Origin: Candidatus Leptofilum gracile
Lineage (GTDB): Bacteria; Chloroflexota; Anaerolineae; Promineifilales; Promineifilaceae
NCBI GenBank assembly: GCA_016713825.1
Contig: JADJOJ010000007.1
Span: 891,918-955,917, forward strand
Length of the DNA: 64,000 nt
Direction of reading: 5' to 3'
In this document: positions 17,075 to 25,421 of the stretch, in pieces
Position numbering within the stretch: the stretch's first letter is position 1
How the letters are laid out: the number at the start of each line of letters is the position of its first letter
Program-made: the position numbers and the translations under genes
Notes under the pieces: generated by a model
Database searches by the model: none
What the model was told of the DNA's origin: nothing
What the model saw: only the letters and a program-made list of their open reading frames with translations

Positions 17075-18465
17075 CGCAAATTGGTGAGTTGGAACCCCTG
17101 GTTGAGAATGCGGAAAACGGCCGTAGCCGTCGGCGGTCGCTGGTAGGTGAGAAAATATTGCAGCGTCTGCCCCGGTGGTACCGTCCACGGGAATGGGGGA
17201 TTGGTAGACAGCAGCAAATAAATGGAGCCATCATCCGTTTGCAGCGACACGTCAGATTCAGTAATGACAATCGGCTGCGTCCCCAAATTGGTCACCTGAC
17301 CCCCTAAAATCAGGCTGGTTAAATCGGTAGAAACATCCACCCGCGCCAGCGAAATGGCCGAACCGGCCGCCGCCGCAGAGCCACCGGTAAAGGGCAGCGT
17401 CACGTACACCTGCGCCCCACTGTTGCGATTGGTCACCACCCAGCTGAGGGTATCGCTCTCTAACCCCAGGGGAATCTGGTAGCCAGCGCTGGCTTGCATA
17501 ACCTGGTTGGCGTTCAAAAAGCCCGCCAGCGTGGGAAAGTTGCCCAGTTGGGTAGCCAGTGGGCTAATCGCATACTGATTGCCTATGGTATCAGACAAGC
17601 TCAACTGCAAATTGCCGCTATCTAGCGCGGTAAGGCCCACATTCTGAATCTGGTAATCCACCACAAAAAGGGCAAAACCGGGGGGTATTTCTGGCCGATC
17701 GGCGATGTAGGTGGTGCTGTTGACGGTAACCTGCACGTTCTCTAGCTGGGCCGTTTCGCCCAGGCCCACCACATTGCCAGATGTATTTGCGGTGTCGGCT
17801 ACCACGTAACGGCCGTTCACCACCAACCGTTCTGTCCCCTCTGAACCCAGCATCACCAGGGTAATGCCTGGCGTGGTTTGGCCAAAAATATCCCGATTGG
17901 TTACCGGTACGGTGCTGCGGTTGTTGAAGGAGAAGGTCAGCCGCATGCCGCCGCGCGTGGCCAGCAGCAGCTCATCGCCGGGGGTAAGGCCTTCTAACAA
18001 GGCGCGGTTGGCGTCGGAATCGGGCAGGCCAATGACGTAGTTGACAATGCTGCCGTAGACCCAAACGGCCGTTCCCGCCGCCTGCGCGTCCAGGGCAGGG
18101 GTCCAGGTGCCATCTGCGCCAATGATTTGGGTTTGCACGTTAAACTGCTGGCCCGGCAGGCTGAGCGTCACGGGGGCATCAAGCGTCACAGAGATGGTGG
18201 CGGAATCGCTCATGCCTACCACCAGGGGTTCGGCGGCCAGAGGGCCAGCGTTGCCATTGGCAAAGGGGGTGGGTGTGCCGGAAACGGCCGTATCAGCCCC
18301 CTCGCCGCGTCCTTGCACCAAAATAATCGACAAAACCACCACAGCCAACAAGGCAATCAGGGCAATCCCACCGGCTACGAGCACCGCCGGGTTTGATAAT
18401 GATTCTCGCCAGGATGTTCCACGGCCGTTTGTTGTGGGCTCGTTCTCTTGGGGCTCAATCGACAT
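17071..18465 (-). CDS. Membrane-anchored extracellular protein with degenerate sortase-like domain
   Basis: The product has 464 residues. A short cytoplasmic start is followed by a transmembrane segment at about 29-52 (VLVAGGIALIALLAVVVLS). Residues about 125-225 follow the layout of a sortase domain (VWVYGSIVNYVIGL, LTPGDELLLATRGG, ITLVMLGSEG and TERLVVNGRYV). The Cys of the usual TLxTC motif is replaced (TLVML), and the catalytic His position appears to be Asn, while the late Arg is kept. The C-terminal 230 residues are beta-rich and Gly/Ser/Asn-rich and resemble extracellular telokin- or DUF4352-like domains. It follows the Calx-beta gene by 15 bp on the same strand, so the two probably act together at the cell surface. 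The domain assignment is by pattern only. Confidence 0.65.
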   Translation of the reverse strand: MSIEPQENEPTTNGRGTSWRESLSNPAVLVAGGIALIALLAVVVLSIILVQGRGEGADTAVSGTPTPFANGNAGPLAAEPLVVGMSDSATISVTLDAPVTLSLPGQQFNVQTQIIGADGTWTPALDAQAAGTAVWVYGSIVNYVIGLPDSDANRALLEGLTPGDELLLATRGGMRLTFSFNNRSTVPVTNRDIFGQTTPGITLVMLGSEGTERLVVNGRYVVADTANTSGNVVGLGETAQLENVQVTVNSTTYIADRPEIPPGFALFVVDYQIQNVGLTALDSGNLQLSLSDTIGNQYAISPLATQLGNFPTLAGFLNANQVMQASAGYQIPLGLESDTLSWVVTNRNSGAQVYVTLPFTGGSAAAAGSAISLARVDVSTDLTSLILGGQVTNLGTQPIVITESDVSLQTDDGSIYLLLSTNPPFPWTVPPGQTLQYFLTYQRPPTATAVFRILNQGFQLTNLR

Positions 18466-18480
18466 AGAAAAACCTTTTGT

Positions 18481-20298
18481 TTAGGGGATGCCAATAGGCA
18501 GCGGCTGGGGTGCCACGCGCACCAAAATTTCGGCATTGCTGCCCACCACTACCTGGCTGTAGTTCAAGAACGGCACCACCACACGCACGGCACCTGCGGC
18601 ATTTACGGCCGTAAACGCCACCACGCCCGTCTCATTGGTATGCCCAAAAGAGATCAGTTCGCCCGTGCCGTTGTCGTACAGGGCCACGGCCGCATTCACA
18701 ATGCCTTCCGTAAGCTCCGGCAAGAAATTGTTGTTGCTGTCATAGTACAGCGTGACATTGATATTGGCCGATTGCGTACCGCCCCCCGCTGGCGTAGACG
18801 TGGGCAGCGGCTGGAACTGCACCACCGGCGGTGGCGCAGGCGTTGGCGTAAAAAATTGCGAGAAATCAATCGGCGTGGGGGTGGGGAACGGGGTGGGGAA
18901 TTCCACCGTCGGCTGCGGTGTAGCAGTGGCAAACGTACCGCCAGTGCCCCCCGTGCCACCGGTAAACGTGGTCGTTGGCGCAGGCGTTGGCGTTGGCGTC
19001 GATTCCAATGCCGTGCAGGTAAGATCATATTCATGCAAAGCCGCTTCATCCAGCGGCGGTTCATTCACCGGCCCAATCACAATGAACAGCCAGCCCGTAT
19101 AAGTGGCAAAATAACTCAACTGGCTACCAAAATCCAACCCGCCCTTGTCATCATTGCCCAGCCACGGGTTAAAGGGATTGCCGTTGCTATCCCAAAAGAT
19201 CATGTTGGTATCTGCGGCCGAACCTGGGGGAATGATGGTCTCGCACGTATAAAATATTCCCGGCTTCACCCACATCTTAAAAATATCGGTGTCACGCGGG
19301 CTGCCGAGTGAAGGGACGAAGTTCATGCCGCTTTTGGTCTCACCGGTTACCATCAAACAGGCGGTATCGATGGTGCTGTTAAACTCGCACACATCGGCAG
19401 CGGCGGGGAAGCCAGGTGGGGGCGTGGTGGTTGGGTCTACGGTGGAATCCACGCCAAAGCAATACAGCTTGTTCACCGGATCCACGGGTGATTTGTTGGT
19501 GACACGGGCGTAATAATATCCGTCGGAGCTGGCCGTAAAGCGCACTTCAGAACGGAAAACACCCGCCGAAACGTCATCGTTGCTGGCGATGAGCGATTGG
19601 TTGGGGTTGTACACATCCAACACGGTGTCCAGACCTGCGTCCAGATCGGAAGTGGAAACGATGTAGGTAATGCCAGCTTTGCCCCACCAGCGGAAGTAAT
19701 CCTGGTCGCCGGGCGGGTAGAAGGTTAAATCACAAAGGTCGGGAGCACCTGCGGCCGTTTCTGTGGCTTCGTTGATGGTGTTGTTGGGCTCCTGGGCATC
19801 GGCGAAGATTTGCGGTGTGGGGGTTGCTCCCCCGTCGTTGTCGGTAATGTTAATGGAGGCGACGCTGGGGGAACCGAGGGTGGCGCTTACCGGGTTGGTA
19901 AGCTGCAACAAAAAGGATTGGGTGCCTTCAACGGCCGTATCATCCACAATGGGAATGCTAATTTGTTTGGGCGTGGTGTCGTTAATGCCAAAGGTGATAA
20001 TGCCGGTGACAGCTACGTAATCTGAGACGGCAACGGCCGTTCCGTTGGCCGTTGAATAGCTGACGGTAATCACCTCGGTTGGGGCAACGTTGATGTTGAC
20101 GTTTAAGTTTGCCGTTCCGGCATTTTCTGCGACGTTTAAGTTGCTGTTGTTCAGAGAAAGAATAGGCAGCGTTTGTGCCTGAACGGGGCTGGCCTGCTGA
20201 ACCAGTCGATAAACGGTAACGGTGACAATCATGAGGATGGCAAAACTCAATAAAACCGAGCTGATGCGCCTCAATCGTTTGTTCTGAGAACTTGCCAT
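18481..20298 (-). CDS. Secreted Calx-beta / pre-peptidase-type repeat protein
   Basis: The product has 605 residues. Residues 1-42 form a signal peptide or anchor (SSVLLSFAILMIVTVTVY, then VQAQ). Residues about 45-155 are a Calx-beta domain (LNVAENAGTANLNVNIN ... VEGTQSFLLQLTNP ... INITDND). Two beta domains with pre-peptidase-like features follow (EPNNTINEATE, then DQDYFRWWGKAG), each with paired Cys. A Thr-Pro-Gly linker at about 430-510 leads to a C-terminal Cna-B/SdrD-like domain (INVTLYYDSNNNFLPE ... VNAAVALYDNGTGEL). It is probably a surface or matrix protein. The start has GAGGA upstream. It is operonic with the anchored protein at 17071-18465. Confidence 0.8.
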   Translation of the reverse strand: MASSQNKRLRRISSVLLSFAILMIVTVTVYRLVQQASPVQAQTLPILSLNNSNLNVAENAGTANLNVNINVAPTEVITVSYSTANGTAVAVSDYVAVTGIITFGINDTTPKQISIPIVDDTAVEGTQSFLLQLTNPVSATLGSPSVASINITDNDGGATPTPQIFADAQEPNNTINEATETAAGAPDLCDLTFYPPGDQDYFRWWGKAGITYIVSTSDLDAGLDTVLDVYNPNQSLIASNDDVSAGVFRSEVRFTASSDGYYYARVTNKSPVDPVNKLYCFGVDSTVDPTTTPPPGFPAAADVCEFNSTIDTACLMVTGETKSGMNFVPSLGSPRDTDIFKMWVKPGIFYTCETIIPPGSAADTNMIFWDSNGNPFNPWLGNDDKGGLDFGSQLSYFATYTGWLFIVIGPVNEPPLDEAALHEYDLTCTALESTPTPTPAPTTTFTGGTGGTGGTFATATPQPTVEFPTPFPTPTPIDFSQFFTPTPAPPPVVQFQPLPTSTPAGGGTQSANINVTLYYDSNNNFLPELTEGIVNAAVALYDNGTGELISFGHTNETGVVAFTAVNAAGAVRVVVPFLNYSQVVVGSNAEILVRVAPQPLPIGIP

Positions 20299-20475
20299 AG
20301 GGTCCTCAATCTACCTCTAAAGAGATTGGCGGCAGGGGGGCTGATGGAGCATTGACCAAACCACCACTTATTTGACATAACAAAACAGAGCTGTTCAAAC
20401 GAACAGAACATGGGGATTATAAGGAGTGTGCAAAACAATAGCAAGTATGGGCGGCGGACGCTCATATAGGCGGGC

Positions 20476-20511
20476 AAAAAAAAACGGCCGTTTCTGATGA
20501 GAAACGGCCGT
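20476..20511 (-). terminator. clpP terminator built from two ACGGCCGT copies
   Basis: On the minus strand a perfect 11-bp stem (ACGGCCGTTTC / GAAACGGCCGT) with a six-base loop is followed by nine Ts. Both stem arms contain the window-wide palindrome ACGGCCGT. It lies 27 bases downstream of the clpP stop. Confidence 0.92.
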
Positions 20512-20537
20512 GCCAACAAACCTATTCACAACGCCAA

Positions 20538-21143
20538 TTAAGCAGCGGAAGACCCCGTCAACACCTCATCCACCAGGCCATACTTCATCGCATCCTCAGC
20601 GTTCATGTACAGATCACGATCCGTATCTTCCTCAATGCGCTCCAGCGTTTGCCCGGTATGCTTAGACAAAATGCCGTTCAAAGAAGTACGCAAGCGCAAA
20701 ATCTCTCGCGCCTGAATTTCAATGTCTGAAGCCTGCCCCTGTGCCCCGCCCAACGGTTGGTGCATATGGATGGTCGCATTCGGCAGCGCGTAGCGCATAC
20801 CTTTGGCACCAGCTGTCAGCAAAATGGTGCCAAAACTGGCAGTAAACCCCACCGCCACCGTAGAAACCGGGCACTCTATCTGCTGCATGGTGTCGTAAAT
20901 GGCCATGCCAGAATACACCTGCCCACCAGGGCTATTGATGTACATGCTGATCGGCTTGCTAGAATCCTCACGGGCCAGATACAGCAGTTGGGCCACAATC
21001 AGGTTAGCAATTTGATCATTGATGGGCGTACCCAGCATGATAATCCGGTTTTTCAGAAGCAGTGAAAAAATATCGTACGCGCGCTCACCTCGTCCATCAG
21101 ATTCCAAAACCATCGGGACAAGCGACGTTGGCAAATTCATCAT
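20538..21143 (-). CDS. clpP: ATP-dependent Clp protease proteolytic subunit
   Basis: From ATG at 21143 (MMNLPTSLVPMVLESDGRGE) the product has 201 residues, the standard ClpP length. AGGAGA lies 9 bases upstream, so I reject the 18-residue N-terminal extension to 21197. The catalytic Ser is in GFTASFGTILL, where most ClpPs read GQAASMGAFLL. The catalytic His is in IHMHQPLGGAQGQ and the Asp follows in DRDLYMNAEDAMKYGLVDEV. ClpP forms the tetradecameric chamber that works with ClpX or ClpA in protein turnover. It lies downstream of tig on the same strand, the common tig-clpP order, but clpX does not follow. Confidence 0.95.
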   Translation of the reverse strand: MMNLPTSLVPMVLESDGRGERAYDIFSLLLKNRIIMLGTPINDQIANLIVAQLLYLAREDSSKPISMYINSPGGQVYSGMAIYDTMQQIECPVSTVAVGFTASFGTILLTAGAKGMRYALPNATIHMHQPLGGAQGQASDIEIQAREILRLRTSLNGILSKHTGQTLERIEEDTDRDLYMNAEDAMKYGLVDEVLTGSSAA

Positions 21144-21316
21144 GAGTAAGTGTCTCCTAGATTGTCGATAGCTGCGGCTGCCTTTCCGCCGTCCCACTTC
21201 TTTTTACACCAAAACAATGCTTTGGTAATCGCTTTCATTCAGCAGTCAGGCAGGATCATCACTACCGAGACAATAATGCAATGGCCGAAGTCTAGCCCGC
21301 TATCGTTAGATTTGCG

Positions 21317-22884
21317 TTATTCTGCTTCAGTTTCTTCAGCCGATTCTTCGACCGATTCTTCGACCGATGCATCGGCCACTTCTTCAGCCTCGGCCGATGC
21401 TTCGGCCACTTCAACCAGCTCGTCGGCGGGCGCTTCGGCAGCTTCTGCTTCAGGGGTCTCTACCACTGCTTCCAGTTCAACCAGGTCGGGCGCTTCGCCA
21501 GCCAGCACGGCCTTGATGCGCTCGTAGGTTTTTTCCATCAGCACTTCGCTGCTGAGCATGTCGAAGCCAGGGCCACTCTTGTAGTAATCACGCATGCCTT
21601 GCAGCAGCGCTTCATTGTCGCTGAATTGGCTCACGCGTTGGTCAATAACCGCGTCAATATCTTCTTCCGAGACACGCAGCTTTTCATCAAAGATGAACTG
21701 ACGCAGGGCGAGCTGCCGTTTGAGCTGTTCCTCAGCCCCTACACGGAAGTTTTCGCGCAGCTTTTCTTCCTGAACACTTTGCAGCTGCAAGAAATCTTCC
21801 CAGCTCCAGCCAGCGCGGGTCACCTGGTTTTTGAAGTTGTCCATCATGCCGTCAATTTCTACTTCAACGGCCGCAGGCGGATAAACCAGGGTAGCTTCGG
21901 CCAGCAAATCATCGATCATATCTTCGACAAGCTGGTTTTTGGCCTCGCCTTCGGCGTTGTTTTGCAGCTCTTCGCGGATGGAGTTGCGCAGCTCTTCCAA
22001 CGTTTCGAAGGTGCCTTCTAGTTTGGCCAGCTCATCATCCAGCGGGGGCAAATTCCGGCTGCGTACGTTGAGTACGGTTACGGTGAAGGTGGCTTCGCGG
22101 CCAGCCAATTCTTCCTCTTCAAAATCGTCGGGAAAGGTGATGTTGAACGATTTTTCTTCACCCGCCGAAAGGCCAACGACTTGATCAACAAAATCCTGCC
22201 CCAGAAGACCTGTTTGGCATCCATCACCAGGTCTACATTTTCGGTATTGAAGATGACGTTATCTTCGGAATGATCGTGGTCGTGATCATGGTCAGCCTCC
22301 TCTTCGGTCTCTTCGGTCTCTTCGGCGTTTTCGGCTGCCTCTGGTTCGTCGGCATCATCGGCGGGCAGCAGTTCGCCCTTGCCGCTGAGGGTGACCATAT
22401 CCCCCTGCTCTACCGGACGCACAGCGTCTTCCAGCTGTTGATGGCGGGCTTGAATACGCTCCAGCGCTTCGGCGATGGCTTCTTCGGTAATTTCGACTGG
22501 CTCGATCTCTTTGCGCAGCTCGCGGTAGTTGCCCAGGGTGGTTTCTGGGGTGAGCGGAATGGTGAACTTGAGCACCAGCGGCTCCATCTGCATGTCATCA
22601 AAGTTGGCGGGGGCGTAGATGTCGGGAGCAACTTCATCTAGCGCCTCGGTGAAGACAGATTGCAGCATATCTTCAACGGCTTCGGTGCGCAGGGCCTCGT
22701 GCCCAACGCGTTTGACAAGCACCTGGTAAGGCACTTTGCCCCGGCGGAAACCGGGGATGCTGACCTCTTTGGCCAGTTTGCGGGCCGTCACCCGCATCTG
22801 TTTTTCGACACGATCTTCGGGGACCTCGATGGTCATCAAAAGCTGTCGCTGATCATCTTGTTCTGTTTGAATCTTTAACGTCAC
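21317..22884 (-). CDS. tig: Trigger factor, ribosome-bound chaperone (one frameshift)
   Basis: The start is GTG at 22884 with GAGAGG upstream. The ribosome-binding domain carries the signature GFRRGKVP (residues about 45-52). The PPIase-like domain is interrupted at about 185-215 by an acidic and His-rich stretch with four Asp-His pairs (DHDHDHDH), which is not usual. The frame breaks near 22195 in GGGG, and one added G gives QDFVDQVVGLSAGEEKSFN continuing into the C-terminal chaperone arms. The total is about 520 residues, longer than the usual 430-450 because of this insert and an acidic Ala/Glu tail (VEESVEESAEETEAE). It is operonic with clpP, about 170 bp away. Confidence 0.92.
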
Positions 22885-22953
22885 GAGCTACCTCTCAAAA
22901 AAATTTTCTGCTTTGGGAAAGCCAGATGGATTGCTTTCTTCAAAATTCACACG

Positions 22954-23022
22954 TGTCATTCCTGTTTTTACGGGAATCCATTGATGGTGTGAAATGGATT
23001 CCCGCCTGCGCGGGAATGACAG
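22954..23022. repeat. Palindromic repeat of the TGTCATTCCxG...CGGGAATCCA type
   Basis: GTCATTCCTG and ACGGGAATCCA at the left are mirrored by TGGATTCCCG and CGGGAATGACA at the right. This is the widely distributed GTCATTCCCGC-type intergenic palindrome, here between tig and tRNA-Leu. Confidence 0.75.
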
Positions 23023-23032
23023 GTGAAGGATT

Positions 23033-23065
23033 AAAGAAAGGAGCGTTGCCTGGGCAGCAACGCTC
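23033..23065 (-). terminator. Terminator downstream of tRNA-Leu
   Basis: A perfect 9-bp stem GAGCGTTGC / GCAACGCTC with a seven-base loop is followed on the minus strand by CTTTCTTT. It lies 18 bases past the tRNA 3' end. Confidence 0.8.
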
Positions 23066-23082
23066 TTCGTTTCTTAAAAAAG

Positions 23083-23164
23083 TGGGGATGGAGGGACTTG
23101 AACCCACACGCCTTGCGGCACATGATTCTAAGTCATGCGCGTCTGCCAATTCCGCCACATCCCC
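23083..23164 (-). tRNA. tRNA-Leu (anticodon TAG)
   Basis: The minus strand gives acceptor GGGGATG/CATCCCC, the anticodon stem CATGA/TCATG with loop CTTAGAA (anticodon TAG), a long class II variable arm (TGCCGCAAGGCG) and T arm GTGGG-TTCAAGT-CCCTC. No CCA is encoded, unlike the tRNA-Pro above. Confidence 0.95.
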
Positions 23165-23245
23165 AGCAAGCATATAATTATACCACTGGACAAGTCATTG
23201 CCAAACGGGTTGCGCTTAAGGCGCAATCCCAATAAGATTTGGAAC

Positions 23246-24317
23246 ATGAAGCAATTTTTATGGGGCTTTTGAGTTATTAAAGGAAAGCGGCCAGGGGTGG
23301 TCGCGAGACAATGCGTCGCTATTTGCGGCGGCGTTGACCTATTACACCATTTTTGCGCTGGCTCCGCTGCTGGTCATTGGGGTGGCAGTGGCGGGGGCAG
23401 TGTTTAGCGATGCGGCCGTTCAGGGGGAGATTGTGGCCCAAATTGAGGGAACGGTAGGCAATGAAGCGGCCGTTGTGATTCAGGACCTCATTATCAATAC
23501 GCGCCAGTCGGAAAATGGGGTATTGGCGACGGTGGTCAGTTCGCTGCTGCTATTTTTTGGTGCTTCGGGGCTGTTTTCGCAGCTACAGCGCACGTTGAAC
23601 ATGGTGTGGGGATTGCGCCCTGCCCCGCAAACGGGGATTTTGAATACGATTCGCAAGCGGGCGCTGGCGTTTAGCATGGTGCTGTTGGTGGGGTTGCTGA
23701 TGCTGCTCTCTTTTGCCACGACGGCGGTGATTACGGCCGTTGGCGATCAGCTGGCCATCTGGTTACCGGGCATTGGGTCGCTGCTGCCGCAGATTAATTT
23801 TCTGGCATCGCTTATTATTTTGACCCTGCTGTTTGCCGTGCTGTTTAAGGTGCTGCCCGATGCCAAGATCACCTGGAAGGATGTGCTGCTGGGGGCGGCG
23901 GTGACCACCCTGCTGTTTATGCTGGGGCGGTACCTGATTAGCCTTTATCTCACGCGGGGCACATCTACCTCTGCCTATGGCGCGGCGGGGGCGCTGGTGT
24001 TGATTTTGCTTTTTGTGTATTACTCAGCCCAGATTTTTTTGTTTGGGGCGGAGTTTACGGCCGTTTATGCCAACAAGTACGGTTCTCGCCTACAACCTGC
24101 CGGGAATGCCGTCTGGCGAAACGGTGACACGGTAAATGGCCAGGGACGGCCAGAAGAAAATGCGTACCGCATCACGATGATTGTGCCAGAGGAGGAACGG
24201 CCGTTCCCCCCCACACCCGCTCGTTGGAGACGGCCGTTTGCCACTGGCCTGCTGGGTCTGGCGGCAGGGCTGCTGCTGGGCTTTTTGGGCAATTTGCGGA
24301 AGGAGAAAGGTAATTGA
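23246..24317 (+). CDS. YihY/BrkB-family membrane protein (one frameshift near start)
   Basis: The likely start is ATG at 23246. Removing one T from the run of five at about 23255 gives MKQFYGAFELLKESGQGWSR, followed by DNASLFAAALTYYTIFALAP, the family signature (Asp-Asn, Ala-Ala-Ala-Leu-x-Tyr-Tyr). About six transmembrane segments follow and the late motif TSAYGAAGALVLILLFVYYSAQ is typical. The total is about 355 residues. The family was once called RNase BN and is now regarded as a transporter-like inner-membrane protein of unknown substrate. The C-terminal tail contains two ACGGCCGT copies read as ERP. Confidence 0.88.
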
Positions 24318-24356
24318 GTAATTGGGTCATTACTCAATTACCTAATTACCAGTTAC
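24309..24356. repeat. Perfect 14-bp hairpin of the AATTACC heptamer type
   Basis: GGTAATTGAGTAAT (24309-24322) and ATTACTCAATTACC (24329-24342) are exact inverted copies around TGGGTC, followed by TAATTACC. It overlaps the stop codon of the YihY gene and could also serve as a transcription end. Confidence 0.8.
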
Positions 24357-24366
24357 ATTCCCCCTC

Positions 24367-24990
24367 ATGACCATTCACAAAGTCACGGCCTTCATCACCC
24401 GAGAGCGTCCTGCGGGGCGGCAGCTTTTGCTGTTTCAACATCCGCAGGCGGGGGTGCAGCTGCCGGCGGGGACGGTGGATGAGGGGGAGGGTTGGGAAAC
24501 GGCCGTTCTGCGCGAAGCCACCGAAGAAACCGGACTCACCCAACTGACCATCCACCGCTACCTGGGCCAAATTGAAAACGAGCTGGCCGCCGGGGAAGCG
24601 ATTTTGAACCAGGACAGCCCCATTTTTAGCCAGCCAGACGCAAGCTCCCTGCCATTTGCGCCGCTGATGAGCCGGGGCATGACGTTTGCGGTCGGTGAGC
24701 AAAGCGGCAACTTCCACCACACCCGCTACACCGAATACGACCAACTGCCCAACCCCACCCAAATTACGCTCTACATTGACGGCTGGCTGCCCAGCGAGCG
24801 ACTGAGCTGGCGCAAAACCCGCCACTACGTCCATCTACACTGCCATGAAGAAACGGCCGATCGCTGGACTCTCCCCAGCGACCGCAGCCATACCTTTGCC
24901 CCCTTCTGGGCCAATTTACAGCCCAAACCGGCCGTCGTTGCGCCGCAAACCCGCTGGCTGGATGATGTGTATGAGATGCTTTTGGCATAA
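24367..24990 (+). CDS. Nudix hydrolase
   Basis: The product has 207 residues. The Nudix box runs at about residues 35-57 (GTVDEGEGWETAVLREATEE, then TGL), matching GX5EX7REUXEEXGU. The family cleaves nucleoside diphosphates linked to another moiety, and the exact substrate cannot be told. The C-terminal half (WTLPSDRSHTFAPFW) has no clear motif. No strong ribosome site is seen before the ATG, which follows the hairpin at 24309-24342. Confidence 0.85.
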   Translation: MTIHKVTAFITRERPAGRQLLLFQHPQAGVQLPAGTVDEGEGWETAVLREATEETGLTQLTIHRYLGQIENELAAGEAILNQDSPIFSQPDASSLPFAPLMSRGMTFAVGEQSGNFHHTRYTEYDQLPNPTQITLYIDGWLPSERLSWRKTRHYVHLHCHEETADRWTLPSDRSHTFAPFWANLQPKPAVVAPQTRWLDDVYEMLLA

Positions 24991-25004
24991 GCTCAAGGAG
25001 TGAA

Positions 25005-25241
25005 ATGGAAGCAATTCTGGAATTTCTTGTCATATTTTTTCTAGGTTTCAGGTGGTTTTTACTTTTCTTTGGGATGGGTTTGATAATCGTTCTTGTTTAC
25101 CTGAAGGCACGAAAGCAAAATCAACCGTTTAGTTGGCCCATGATCCTAGGAATTTTAACAGCAATCGCGATAACGCTTATCTCTTTGTATAATATTATCG
25201 GGATAGATTATGGTCTAGCTCTTCCACCAAATTTTAGGTAG
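25005..25241 (+). CDS. Small two-segment membrane protein
   Basis: The product has 78 residues with hydrophobic segments at about 4-32 (LEFLVIFFLGFRWFLLFFGM) and 46-66, joined by a basic loop (KARKQNQPF). AAGGAG stands 5 bases before the ATG. Base composition is much more AT-rich than the neighbours. The family is unknown. It begins 14 bp after the Nudix gene. Confidence 0.65.
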   Translation: MEAILEFLVIFFLGFRWFLLFFGMGLIIVLVYLKARKQNQPFSWPMILGILTAIAITLISLYNIIGIDYGLALPPNFR

Positions 25242-25295
25242 AAAAATCATAGCTGAATCAAACGGTCGTATTCCGCCACTTCGCATGTAGACAAA

Positions 25296-25336
25296 ATACT
25301 ATCCGCGTTCATCTGCGTAAATCCGCGTCCCATTTT
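25296..25336. repeat. TCTGCGTAAATCCGCGTCC-type intergenic repeat
   Basis: Reads ATCCGCGTTCATCTGCGTAA and ATCCGCGTCC. This repeat type is widespread between genes in environmental genomes. A related copy lies at 28563-28617. Confidence 0.6.
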
Positions 25337-25421
25337 TCAGTAGCCCCGCCCCCCAACATCCGGTACACTTTGCCAGCCGCAAACGGCAACCACACGCAGT
25401 ATTCAAAAATCGGAGCGCACC

